From Bradyrhizobium cenepequi (GTDB taxonomy: Bacteria; Pseudomonadota; Alphaproteobacteria; Rhizobiales; Xanthobacteraceae): 64,000 nucleotides of DNA. The notes below the pieces were generated by a model. That model did no database searches, was not told where the DNA came from, and saw only the letters and a list, made by a program, of their open reading frames with translations. A program made the translations under genes and the position numbers. This document shows, in pieces, positions 1-8,088 of this stretch; positions within the stretch are counted from its first letter, which is position 1, and each line of letters opens with the position of its first letter. The stretch covers positions 85,883 through 149,882 of the forward strand of contig NZ_JAGKJI010000015.1 in assembly GCF_020329485.1 (NCBI RefSeq). The letters run 5' to 3'.

Positions 1-275
1 TAATCGAGCTGGTAGCGGGCCCGCTCGTCCAGCATGTCGGGGTCGAGGCTCTCGGAACGGAGCAGCGAGACGCGCTTCTCGCCTTCGACGCGCTCCTTCT
101 TCAGCCGCTCCAATTCGGAGGTCAGCGCGATGATCTCCTGATCGAGTTCCTGCCGTGCATTCAGGCCGTATTTGCCGGTATAGGCGTTGACGCCGAAATA
201 GCCGATCATCAGGGCCGCCATCGTGTAGAGGGCGAGCCCGGTCAGGATCGATTTGAGGCGCGTGCGGGAAACCAT
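1..275 (-). CDS. ftsB: Septum formation initiator FtsB/DivIC family, 3' end cut by window edge
   Basis: The reading frame runs from an ATG at 275 off the left edge, giving 91 residues without a stop. It begins with a short basic N-terminus (MVSRTRLK), one transmembrane segment at about residues 9-27, then a charged heptad-like coiled coil at about 38-70 (EIIALTSELERLKKERVEGE). This is the layout of FtsB/DivIC, the small bitopic divisome protein that joins FtsL and FtsQ at the inner membrane. In alphaproteobacteria this gene usually sits between eno and pdhA. Here two oxidoreductase genes separate it from eno. The family call is firm; the C-terminus is not visible. Confidence 0.8.
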   Translation of the reverse strand, partial: MVSRTRLKSILTGLALYTMAALMIGYFGVNAYTGKYGLNARQELDQEIIALTSELERLKKERVEGEKRVSLLRSESLDPDMLDERARYQLD

Positions 276-373
276 GCCGCCAGCTTGAGACGGCGCGGTT
301 AATGGACCCCTAAGGCCTTTATTTTGCGCCTATTCTTTTCGCAAAACCGGCGGCCAACTTTGCGGAATACGCG

Positions 374-925
374 CTATTTGCTATGCTTCTCGACGTGGGC
401 GGCGAAGGCGTCGATGTATTGCTGCAACACCGGCCGCAATGACTCCTTGGTGAGCTCACCGTTGGCGTCGAAAGCGTCGCCGATCCCGTTCAGATAGATC
501 TCCGGCTGCTGCAGGATTGGACCCGCAATCCCCGGCAGGATGTTCTGCAGGTGCTTGGCGGCGGACACGCCACCGAGGGGCCCCGGCGAGGTGCCGACGA
601 TGCCGACCGGCTTGCCGTTGAACGAGCTCTTGCCATAGGGGCGCGAGCCGACATCGATGGCATTCTTCAGGACGCCGGGGATCGAACGATTGTATTCCGG
701 CGTCACGAACAGAACGGCGTTCGACTGCTGCAGCTTCTCCCGGAACGACAGCCAGTCGGCCGGCGGGTTGGCCTCGAGGTCCTGGTTGAAGAAGGAAATG
801 CCATGCGGGGTAATGACGTCGAGCTTCAGCGAGGACGGCGCCAGCTTCGCCAGCGCATGAGCAATCTTCAGCGAGAAGCTTTCCTTGCGCAGGCTGCCTG
901 CGATGGTGACGACGGTGTAGGCCAT
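374..925 (-). CDS. NADPH-dependent FMN reductase (ChrR/azoreductase-like flavoprotein)
   Basis: A 183-residue flavodoxin-like protein of the NADPH-dependent FMN reductase family, probably reducing quinones, azo compounds or metals with NAD(P)H and bound FMN in the cytoplasm. The phosphate-binding loop GSLRKES is at residues 10-16, the flavin-contacting TPEYNRSIPG at 75-84, and a second loop GTSPGPLGG at 111-119. The length is typical. The ATG at 925 is preceded by a GGGAAAC-type ribosome site. The true substrate cannot be read from sequence. It lies between ftsB and a medium-chain dehydrogenase, both on the same strand. Confidence 0.85.
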   Translation of the reverse strand: MAYTVVTIAGSLRKESFSLKIAHALAKLAPSSLKLDVITPHGISFFNQDLEANPPADWLSFREKLQQSNAVLFVTPEYNRSIPGVLKNAIDVGSRPYGKSSFNGKPVGIVGTSPGPLGGVSAAKHLQNILPGIAGPILQQPEIYLNGIGDAFDANGELTKESLRPVLQQYIDAFAAHVEKHSK

Positions 926-1060
926 TTGGTTTCCCTTCGATCGACGAATTCGACGGGCGACTTAAGCCGCCACCTCGAAAAGAATGCAAGTGCATGGAAC
1001 GTGCAATTGCGGAAACACAGCGTTCGGAAAAAAGAGCCTACCGGAAAACCGTGACACCCC

Positions 1061-1095
1061 GTAGCCCGGGTTACGCTCCGCTCCACCCGGGCTAC
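1061..1095. repeat. Perfect 11-bp inverted repeat, hairpin downstream of the dehydrogenase gene
   Basis: GTAGCCCGGGT at 1061-1071 is matched by ACCCGGGCTAC at 1085-1095 with a 13-base loop (TACGCTCCGCTCC). It starts a few bases after the minus-strand gene ends. It has no T-tract, so it looks more like a copy of a dispersed palindrome of the GTAGCCCGG type than a classical terminator, though it could stop or protect the transcript. Confidence 0.6.
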
Positions 1096-1099
1096 GGCC

Positions 1100-2236
1100 C
1101 TATTTGTTTGGGTTGATCAAGAACTTCTCGCCGGTGGCGCGCTTGGCATAAACAGCGATGTTGGCAAGCGACAGCGCTTCCTGCAGCGACACCACCTGCG
1201 TGTAATGGCTTGCAAAGGTGGTCTTGAGTTCGTCGACCACTCGCTGGCGCAATCTTGCGAAATCCGCCGGCGGCAGCCTCTGCAGGAAATAGGTCAGGAG
1301 CCAGCCACCGACGCCCCAGGCCATGCCGAAACCGCGCGGCAGTTCGATCGGGCCGGTGTCGAGGCTGCCATAGACATAGATCTGCTTGTGCACGGCCGAG
1401 CCATAGCGGCTGTATTCCTTGGCGGTCTTGTTGATCGCGACTTCCATCGCGTTGAGGATCTGGCCGGCGAGCCTGCCGCCGCCGATCGCGTCGAAGGCGA
1501 TGGTCGCGCCGGTCTGGACCAGCGCATTGGTGAGATCGTCGAGAAATGTCGGCGCGGAGGAATCGACGACATATTTGGCCCCGATCTTGTGAAGGATATC
1601 GGCCTGCGCCCTGCTGCGCACGATGTTGACCAGGGGAATGCCGTCCTTGAGGCAGATCCTGTTCAGCATCTGGCCGAGATTGGAGGCCGCCGCCGTATGC
1701 ACCAGCGCCTTGTGGCCTTCTCGCCGCATCGTCTCGGTCATGCCGAGCGCGGTCAGCGGATTGACGAAGCAGGAGGCGCCCTCCGCAGGCGTCGTCCCCT
1801 CGGACAACACCAGCACGTCCTTCGTGCGCGCCACACGATATTGCGCATACATGGCGCCGCCGAGCAGCGCGACCGTCTTGCCGAGCAGCGCCTTCGCCGC
1901 ATCCGACGACCCGGTCTTCACCACCACGCCGGCTCCTTCATTGCCGACCGGCATCGATTGGTCGAGCCGTGCTGCGAGCCCGCCGAGCGCCGCGTCCGGC
2001 ACCTTCGCAGTGATGATCGGAGATTCCTTGGTGCCCGAGGCCTTGGCAGTCGAGAGGTCGGCGGGGCCGATCAGAAGCCCAAGGTCGGACGGATTGATCG
2101 GCGCGGCCTCGACCCGGACCACGATCTCGTCCGGACCGGGTTCAGGTGTTGGCACCTCCAGAAGCGAGATTTCCAGCTCGCCGCTTTTCTTGATCAACGA
2201 ACGGAGCTGAAGTCCAGTCTTGCCGTCGGATGCCAT
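1100..2236 (-). CDS. Zinc-independent medium-chain dehydrogenase / quinone oxidoreductase family
   Basis: A 378-residue protein of the MDR superfamily. The N-terminal GroES-like part contains EAAPINPSDLGLLIGP and NEGAGVVVKTG; the following Rossmann part contains HTAAASNLGQMLNRI and FDAIGGGRLAGQ. Cysteine ligands for a structural or catalytic zinc are absent, which fits quinone-oxidoreductase-like members acting on quinones or enals with NADPH. The frame is open upstream to 2299, but the ATG at 2236 has a strong ribosome site (AGGGAGGGG) at the right distance, so I start there. The product is probably cytoplasmic; the substrate is unknown. Confidence 0.8.
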   Translation of the reverse strand: MASDGKTGLQLRSLIKKSGELEISLLEVPTPEPGPDEIVVRVEAAPINPSDLGLLIGPADLSTAKASGTKESPIITAKVPDAALGGLAARLDQSMPVGNEGAGVVVKTGSSDAAKALLGKTVALLGGAMYAQYRVARTKDVLVLSEGTTPAEGASCFVNPLTALGMTETMRREGHKALVHTAAASNLGQMLNRICLKDGIPLVNIVRSRAQADILHKIGAKYVVDSSAPTFLDDLTNALVQTGATIAFDAIGGGRLAGQILNAMEVAINKTAKEYSRYGSAVHKQIYVYGSLDTGPIELPRGFGMAWGVGGWLLTYFLQRLPPADFARLRQRVVDELKTTFASHYTQVVSLQEALSLANIAVYAKRATGEKFLINPNK

Positions 2237-2336
2237 CGTACCCCTCCCTTGCTTGTTGTCCGGCCGCCTCCAGTTAGGCGGGGCGGCCGCAACAAACAAG
2301 GGTCGAAGCCCGCGCCAAACAGCTCAGCACGCCGCG

Positions 2337-3620
2337 TTATGCCAGCGCCTTGAATGCCGCCCTGCCCGCGTACTTCGCCTGCCTGCCGAGCTGCTGCTCG
2401 ATGCGCAAGAGCTGGTTGTACTTCGCGGTCCGGTCGGAGCGCGCCAGCGAGCCGGTCTTGATCTGTCCGCAATTGGTGGCGACCGCGAGATCGGCGATGG
2501 TGGAGTCTTCCGTTTCGCCGGAGCGATGCGACATCACCGAGGTGTAGCCGGCCTTGTGCGCCATCTCGACGGCGGCAAGTGTCTCCGTGAGCGTGCCGAT
2601 CTGGTTGACTTTGATCAGGATCGAATTGGCGCGACCGCTCCTGATGCCATCGGCGAGGCGCGTCACATTGGTGACGAAGAGATCGTCGCCGACGAGCTGG
2701 CACTTGCTGCCGATCAGATCGGTCAGCTCCTTCCAGCCGTCCATGTCGTCTTCGGACATGCCGTCCTCAATGGTGACGATCGGATAGCGCGAGACGAGAT
2801 CGGCGAGATACTTCGCCTGCTCGGAGCGCGAGCGCGTCTTGTTTTCGCCGCCATAGACATACTTGCCGTCCTTGAAGAATTCAGTGGACGCGCAGTCGAG
2901 CCCGAGCATGACGTCATCGCCGGCCCTGTAGCCGGCCTTGCCGACCGCGTTGACGACGAAATCCAGCGCGGCGTCCGCGGACGGCAGGTTCGGCGCAAAG
3001 CCGCCTTCGTCGCCGACATTGGTGTTGTGGCCGGCCTTCTTTAATTCGCTGCGCAACGTGTGGAAGATTTCCGAGCCGCAGCGCAAGGCATCGGCAAAGC
3101 TTTCCGCACCGACCGGCAAGATCATGAATTCCTGGAAATCGATCGGGTTGTCGGCATGCACGCCGCCATTGATGATGTTCATCATCGGCACCGGCAGCGT
3201 CCGCGCCGAGGTGCCGCCGACATAGCGATAGAGCGGCATGTCGAAGGATTCAGCCGCCGCCTTGGCACAGGCGAGCGAGACGCCGAGGATGGCATTGGCC
3301 CCTAACCGGCTCTTGTTCGGCGTGCCGTCGAGGTCGATCATGATCTGGTCGATCCGGACCTGGTCCTCGACCGCGTGGTCGCTGAGCGCCTCGAAGATCT
3401 CGCCGTTGATGGCTCCGACAGCCTTCTGCACGCCCTTGCCGAGATAGCGCGCCTTGGCGCCGTCGCGCAGTTCCACCGCCTCGTGCGCGCCGGTGGAGGC
3501 GCCCGACGGCACCGCAGCGCGGCCGAACGAACCGTCTTCCAGCACCACATCGACCTCGACCGTGGGATTGCCGCGGCTATCGAGAATTTCGCGGCCAATG
3601 ATGTCGACGATGGCGGTCAT
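2337..3620 (-). CDS. eno: Enolase (phosphopyruvate hydratase)
   Basis: A 427-residue enolase converting 2-phosphoglycerate to phosphoenolpyruvate in glycolysis; the family is usually 420-430 residues. Visible hallmarks are the N-terminal GREILDSRGNPTVE, the loop SGASTGAHEAVELRD, GANAILGVSLA, the metal-binding region with GDDLFVTN, the signature ILIKVNQIGTLTET, and SHRSGETEDSTIADLAV. An open stretch extends upstream to 3722, but the ATG at 3620 (MTAIVDIIGRE) matches the family start. It lies downstream of kdsA and pyrG in broad alphaproteobacterial order, although three extra genes now separate it from kdsA. Confidence 0.98.
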   Translation of the reverse strand: MTAIVDIIGREILDSRGNPTVEVDVVLEDGSFGRAAVPSGASTGAHEAVELRDGAKARYLGKGVQKAVGAINGEIFEALSDHAVEDQVRIDQIMIDLDGTPNKSRLGANAILGVSLACAKAAAESFDMPLYRYVGGTSARTLPVPMMNIINGGVHADNPIDFQEFMILPVGAESFADALRCGSEIFHTLRSELKKAGHNTNVGDEGGFAPNLPSADAALDFVVNAVGKAGYRAGDDVMLGLDCASTEFFKDGKYVYGGENKTRSRSEQAKYLADLVSRYPIVTIEDGMSEDDMDGWKELTDLIGSKCQLVGDDLFVTNVTRLADGIRSGRANSILIKVNQIGTLTETLAAVEMAHKAGYTSVMSHRSGETEDSTIADLAVATNCGQIKTGSLARSDRTAKYNQLLRIEQQLGRQAKYAGRAAFKALA

Positions 3621-3785
3621 GATGCACTTCCTCAGGTGTGGTTCTGGTTGGATGCGCTGCGTCATACACGGCATGCAAGCAAATGTGAACGCTGACGCTT
3701 TGGCACGCGTCTGACGTGGCAATGTGGTAGGTTTATGCTGATCTTCGCGTTTTAGCCCATTGTTTCACAAAGCCGGGGTAACGCA

Positions 3786-4787
3786 ATGAATCGACGCCAG
3801 TTTCTCAGCTCGAGTGCTGCCGCAATTTTGGCCACGCCCGCCGTGTTGCGCGAGGCCCGTCCCCAGGAGGCCCAAGCGGGTGCATTCCCTGTGAAATATT
3901 TCCCGGTAGCCCGCGGCATGGGCTCGCGCGACGTCACGCCGGCCCTCGATGGCACGATCTGGTTCTGCGGACAGCGCAATGGGAAGCTCGGCCGGCTCGA
4001 TCCGCGGGACGGCGCCTTCAAGCTAATCGACCTCGGACAAGGTGCCGCGCCTCACGGAGTCACCCTTGGCCCGGATGGCGCGCCGTGGATCACCGAGGGT
4101 GGGCAGAATGCGATCGCGCGTGTCGACCCCGGCGATCACAAGGTGACGCTGTTTCGCCTTCCCGAAAAATACGCCTACGCCAATCTCAATACCGGCGTGT
4201 TCGACAAGAGCGGAATCTACTGGTTCACCGGTCAGTCCGGCTATTACGGCCGGCTCGATCCGAAGTCCGGCGAGATGAAAGTATTCGAGGCGCCCAAAGG
4301 CGTCGGCCCCTATGGCATCACGGTCACCCCGAAAGGCGATGTCTGGTACGCCTCGCTGGCGGGAAGTCACATTGCGAAGATCGATCTCGTGACAGGGCGA
4401 GCGAGCGTGGTCGAGCCGCCCACGCCGAAGCAAGGCGCGCGGCGGATCTGGTCGGATTCGCGAAGCCGCCTGTGGATCAGCGAATGGAACAGCGGCCAGG
4501 TATCGATACACGATCCCGCCGATGGCTCGTGGAAGACCTGGAAATTGCCGGGTGACAACCCGCGCGCTTACGCGGTCTATGTCGATGACAAGGACAAGGT
4601 CTGGCTCACCGATTTCTCGGCCAACGCGATCGTGCGCTTCGATCCGCAGACGGAGGCGTTTCGTTCGTTCCCGAGCGACAAGCCCGGCGCGAATGTGCGG
4701 CAGCTCGATGGCCGGCCAGGCGAGACCTGGGGTGGAGAATCCGGCAACGACCGCCTTGTCATGATTCAGACGACGGCGCCCGCATAG
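3786..4787 (+). CDS. Virginiamycin B lyase-like beta-propeller, exported
   Basis: A 333-residue protein with a twin-arginine-like signal (MNRRQFLSSSAAAILATPA), followed by repeated propeller blades of the Vgb type: GTIWFCGQRNGKLGRLDP, GAPWITEGGQNAIARVDP, GIYWFTGQSGYYGRLDP, GDVWYASLAGSHIAKID and KVWLTDFSANAIVRFDP. Each blade ends in the same xIxRxDP pattern. Proteins of this class are annotated as streptogramin lyases, but most chromosomal relatives have no proven lyase activity, so the function is best left as a periplasmic beta-propeller lactonase/lyase-like protein. Transcribed divergently from eno and just before queF. Confidence 0.8.
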   Translation: MNRRQFLSSSAAAILATPAVLREARPQEAQAGAFPVKYFPVARGMGSRDVTPALDGTIWFCGQRNGKLGRLDPRDGAFKLIDLGQGAAPHGVTLGPDGAPWITEGGQNAIARVDPGDHKVTLFRLPEKYAYANLNTGVFDKSGIYWFTGQSGYYGRLDPKSGEMKVFEAPKGVGPYGITVTPKGDVWYASLAGSHIAKIDLVTGRASVVEPPTPKQGARRIWSDSRSRLWISEWNSGQVSIHDPADGSWKTWKLPGDNPRAYAVYVDDKDKVWLTDFSANAIVRFDPQTEAFRSFPSDKPGANVRQLDGRPGETWGGESGNDRLVMIQTTAPA

Positions 4788-4902
4788 ATCCGGCGCAACC
4801 CTGTTGGCTCGTCAGCGATCTGACACGCTTGCGTCCTCGCCTTGACGGTTGACGAATAACCCCGCTTGCGTCCATGTCAGCCATCCCCGAAGGACAGATT
4901 TC

Positions 4903-5355
4903 ATGGCGCAAAGACCCCTGCAACTCGGCCGTGCCGTCAAATGGCCCGACAGCCCTGACAAGGCTGTGCTCGACCGCGTTCCCAACCCGCAAGCAGGCGC
5001 CGATTACCTGGTGCGGTTTGCCGTGCCGGAATTCACCTCGATCTGCCCGGTGACGGGCCAGCCGGATTTCGCGCATCTCGTGATCGACTACGTCCCGGGC
5101 CGCTGGCTGCTCGAGTCCAAGTCGCTGAAGCTCTATGCCGCCAGCTTTCGCAATCATGGCGCTTTCCACGAGGACTGCACGGTGATGATCGGCAAGCGGA
5201 TCGCAAGCGAGATCAAGCCGAAATGGCTGCGCATCGGCGGCTACTGGTATCCGCGCGGCGGCATCACGATCGACGTGTTCTTCCAAACCGGCCGTCTGCC
5301 GAAGGGCGTCTGGGTCCCCGACCAGGGCGTGGCGCCCTATCGCGGGCGCGGCTAA
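4903..5355 (+). CDS. queF: NADPH-dependent 7-cyano-7-deazaguanine reductase
   Basis: A 150-residue short-form QueF that reduces preQ0 to preQ1 in queuosine tRNA modification. The catalytic cysteine is Cys48 in FTSICPVTGQPDF. The QueF signature ESKSLKLYAASF begins near residue 71, followed by RNHGAFHED with the acid/base residues. The frame is open from 4849, but the ATG at 4903 is preceded by AGGACAG and matches the family N-terminus. The stop codon overlaps the stop of the convergent MFS gene by four bases (5352-5355). No other queuosine genes are nearby. Confidence 0.95.
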   Translation: MAQRPLQLGRAVKWPDSPDKAVLDRVPNPQAGADYLVRFAVPEFTSICPVTGQPDFAHLVIDYVPGRWLLESKSLKLYAASFRNHGAFHEDCTVMIGKRIASEIKPKWLRIGGYWYPRGGITIDVFFQTGRLPKGVWVPDQGVAPYRGRG

Positions 5356-6560
5356 GCAGCGACGTCCGGGCGACCAGCGGCGTCCCCCGGAATCCTCTGC
5401 TTCAGCAATTTGGCGCAGGCTAGTCCCAGCGCGATCATGATCGCGGCCGATGTCAGCAGGGTCGGCGCCTTGCCGGCATGCTGGAGGCCAAAGCCATAGG
5501 CGATCGGCCCCACGGTCTGGCCCATGAAGAAGAAGAACGAATGCAGCGACATCGCGGTCGCGCGCGCCTCCACCGACAATTCGCTAGCGAAGACCTGCAG
5601 GCAGCCATGAATCATGTAGAAGCCCCAACCCATCGCCAGCAGGCTCAGTGCCTGGATCTTCCAGCCGGGACTGAACGCGACGGCAACAAGCTGGACGCCG
5701 ACCAGCGTCGCGCCGGCAATCATCATGCCCCTGACGCCGAGCCATGGGAGAAAGCGCGACACGGTCATGGTGTAGAACAGGCCGCCCACCGCAAACCCGG
5801 CGATGACGATGCCCGCGATCGACAGCGAGGTTTCGCCGAGATCGAACAGGAATGACGCCACGAACGGAAACAGGCCGAGCACGCAGCAGCCTTCGATGAA
5901 GACGGCCGAATAGCAGATCGGCGCGTTCGGATTGGTGAAGATGGTACGGTAGCCATGCTTCAAGGCGGAAAGGCTCGTCTTCGGCGCATGCGCAAGCTCC
6001 GCGCCGCGGAAGCCGGCGAGCACCGCAACCGAGGCCAGCACGACAATCGCGCCGAGCACGGCCAGCACGCCGCGCCAGCCGAGGAAGTCGCCGATCAGGC
6101 CGGAGGCTGAAGCGCCCAGGAGGTTACCGGTCATGGCACCCGCCAGCGTTCGCCCGATGGCGACCTGGCGCTTGTCGGGCGCCACGAGGTCGCTGGTCAG
6201 CCCGAGCGCGACCGGAAACACGCCGCCGGAACCGATGCCGGCGAGAATGCGGGTGGCGAACAGCATCGGGAATGATGTCGACAGCGCGCCGAGAATGTTG
6301 GCGAGCCCGAGCAGCACGAGACAGATGATCATCAGCCGCGCCTTGCCGAACAGGTCGGCAGCGGCGCCCAGCAGCGGCTGGACGATCGCGAAGGTGAAGG
6401 CGAACACGGCGGCAAAGCTTGCAGCGGTAGCGATGCTGACGCTGAACTCGTCGGCGACATGCGGAAGCACCGGATCGAGCGCACGCGCGGAAAGACTCGC
6501 GGCAAAGGTCGCGATCGCAATGATGTTGAGCGCCGGCGGCAGGCGGCCAGTTGCAGTCAC
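5352..6560 (-). CDS. Major facilitator superfamily transporter
   Basis: A 402-residue membrane protein with about 12 hydrophobic segments and the MFS loop 2-3 region (LLGAAADLFGKARLM) after the second helix, and a long central loop near residue 190. Family members of this shape are proton-driven drug or metabolite exporters in the inner membrane; the substrate is not evident. It starts with GTG at 6560, only 19 bases after the kdsA stop, so it could be co-transcribed with kdsA. Its end overlaps the queF stop codon tail to tail by four bases. Confidence 0.85.
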   Translation of the reverse strand: MTATGRLPPALNIIAIATFAASLSARALDPVLPHVADEFSVSIATAASFAAVFAFTFAIVQPLLGAAADLFGKARLMIICLVLLGLANILGALSTSFPMLFATRILAGIGSGGVFPVALGLTSDLVAPDKRQVAIGRTLAGAMTGNLLGASASGLIGDFLGWRGVLAVLGAIVVLASVAVLAGFRGAELAHAPKTSLSALKHGYRTIFTNPNAPICYSAVFIEGCCVLGLFPFVASFLFDLGETSLSIAGIVIAGFAVGGLFYTMTVSRFLPWLGVRGMMIAGATLVGVQLVAVAFSPGWKIQALSLLAMGWGFYMIHGCLQVFASELSVEARATAMSLHSFFFFMGQTVGPIAYGFGLQHAGKAPTLLTSAAIMIALGLACAKLLKQRIPGDAAGRPDVAA

Positions 6561-6579
6561 GGCCTTCGCACCCGCCCCC

Positions 6580-7431
6580 TCATCCCGCGGTCTTCTTGGC
6601 CAGCGCGTCGAAATCCATCAGTGTCCTGATGAGCCCCTCGAATTCGCGGAGCGGCACCATGTTCGGCCCGTCCGATGGGGCGTGATCGGGATCGGGATGG
6701 GTCTCGATGAAGACGCCGGCAACGCCGACCGCCACGGCCGCGCGCGCCAGTACGGGGACGAATTCGCGCTCGCCGCCCGAGGATGCCCCCTTCCCGCCCG
6801 GCTGCTGCACCGAATGCGTGGCGTCGAAGACGATGGGCACGCCGGTGGTGCGCGCCAGGATCGGCAGCGCGCGCATGTCGGAGACCAGCGTGTTGTAGCC
6901 GAAGGATACACCACGCTCCGTCACCAGCACGTTCGGATTGTTGGCGCCGGTCAGTTTTGCAACCACATTGGCCATGTCCCAGGGCGCGAGGAACTGGCCC
7001 TTCTTGACGTTGACGACCTTTCCGGTCGCCGCCGCAGCGAGCAGCAGATCGGTCTGCCGGCATAGGAACGCCGGAATCTGCAGCACGTCGACCGCTGTCG
7101 CCACCTCCCCGCACTGCGCAGGCTCGTGCACGTCGGTCAATACCGGCAGGCCGAGCGAAGACCGGATCTCGGCAAAGATCGGCAATGCCTGCTTCAGCCC
7201 GATGCCCCGCGCGGCGGATGCGCTGGTGCGGTTGGCCTTATCGAAGGAGGTCTTGTAGACCAGCCCGACCTTGAGGCGATCAGCGATCTCTTTCAGCGCA
7301 GCCGCGACCTCCAGCGCATGCGCCCGGCTCTCGAGCTGGCAAGGCCCGGCGATGATCGAGATCGGCAGATCGTTGCCGAACTTGACCGGGCCGACGCTGA
7401 CAATCGGTGCCGCCGAGGTCTTGGCGTTCAA
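6580..7431 (-). CDS. kdsA: 3-deoxy-D-manno-octulosonate 8-phosphate synthase
   Basis: A 283-residue KdsA condensing arabinose-5-phosphate with PEP to make KDO-8-phosphate for the lipopolysaccharide inner core. The TIM-barrel signature ISIIAGPCQLESRAHAL is near residues 25-40, followed by YKTSFDKANRTS, GLPVLTDVHEP, IPAFLCRQTDLL and FDATHSVQQPGG. Cys31 in AGPCQLES is the residue that marks the metal-dependent class of KdsA (the metal-independent class has Asn there). The length is normal. Downstream of pyrG, as in relatives, with a NIPSNAP gene in between. Confidence 0.97.
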   Translation of the reverse strand: MNAKTSAAPIVSVGPVKFGNDLPISIIAGPCQLESRAHALEVAAALKEIADRLKVGLVYKTSFDKANRTSASAARGIGLKQALPIFAEIRSSLGLPVLTDVHEPAQCGEVATAVDVLQIPAFLCRQTDLLLAAAATGKVVNVKKGQFLAPWDMANVVAKLTGANNPNVLVTERGVSFGYNTLVSDMRALPILARTTGVPIVFDATHSVQQPGGKGASSGGEREFVPVLARAAVAVGVAGVFIETHPDPDHAPSDGPNMVPLREFEGLIRTLMDFDALAKKTAG

Positions 7432-7527
7432 AGGGTAGGTCCTCTCTGTTTCGCGCGGACCATGCCGGTCCGCGACACCAGGATCAACCCCGTTCGCATC
7501 AGGAACAATACAGGGTTGCGCTGAACC

Positions 7528-7854
7528 TCACTTCAGCGCAGAGAACGCCGTCGGCACCAGCAGCTGGTTGACGATGTTGCCGACAATCTGCCCATCCTCT
7601 TCGGTCTTCGCCCGCGCCGAAATCCATTCCGGATCGGTCTGGAACGCCGTCCATTTCTTCTCGCGCTCGGCAAGCGATTCCCAGGCCAGCAGGTACGTCA
7701 GTTCCTGGTTGGATTCGCCGACCAGCGTGGTGAAGAAACCGGCCTGTTTGATTCCGTGCTTCTCCCACAGCTTGAGCGTGGTGGTCTCGAAGCGCTTGAG
7801 CAGCGCCGGCAGCCGGCCCGGCAGGCAGCGATAGACGCGGGTTTCGTAGATCAT
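7528..7854 (-). CDS. NIPSNAP family protein
   Basis: A 108-residue protein beginning MIYETRVYRCLPGRLPALL, the typical NIPSNAP opening (ferredoxin-like alpha/beta barrel monomer), with AGFFTTLVGESNQELTYLLAW in the middle strand. The family's biochemical role in bacteria is unknown; its members are small cytoplasmic dimers. The start ATG follows a good ribosome site (GGGAGGAC). It lies between pyrG and kdsA on the same strand, perhaps in one transcript. Confidence 0.85.
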   Translation of the reverse strand: MIYETRVYRCLPGRLPALLKRFETTTLKLWEKHGIKQAGFFTTLVGESNQELTYLLAWESLAEREKKWTAFQTDPEWISARAKTEEDGQIVGNIVNQLLVPTAFSALK

Positions 7855-7984
7855 TCGGCAGTCCTCCCTGTTCTTATAGCGTTAGCCGCGGCAGTTATAG
7901 CGGTTGCCAGGAAGACTGTCTTGATCGGGGCATGCACGCCGCATGGCGGTGCGTGCATGACTTCATGCGGTTCGATTGTAGGGT

Positions 7985-8087
7985 CTGTCATTCCGGGGCG
8001 CAGCGCGAACCCGGAATCCATTTGTCCCCGTAGTCTGCGGCCCGATGGATTCCGGGCCTGCGCCTTCGGCGCATCCCGGAATGACGG
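7985..8087. repeat. Palindromic repeat element at the 3' end of pyrG
   Basis: Outer arms GTCATTCCGGG (from 7987) and CCCGGAATGAC (ending 8085) enclose inner arms CCCGGAATCCAT (about 8010-8021) and ATGGATTCCGGG (8045-8056). This nested hairpin, carrying phrases such as CCTGCGCCTTCGGCGCATCC, resembles a dispersed repeat common in Bradyrhizobium and relatives (from memory). It ends four bases from the pyrG stop codon, so it probably folds in the 3' untranslated region. Confidence 0.75.
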
Positions 8088-8088
8088 C

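Noticed and set aside
7454..7474. Hairpin CGCGGACC / GGTCCGCG between the NIPSNAP gene and kdsA
   Set aside because: No T-run; may only be a leader hairpin, so not called as a terminator.
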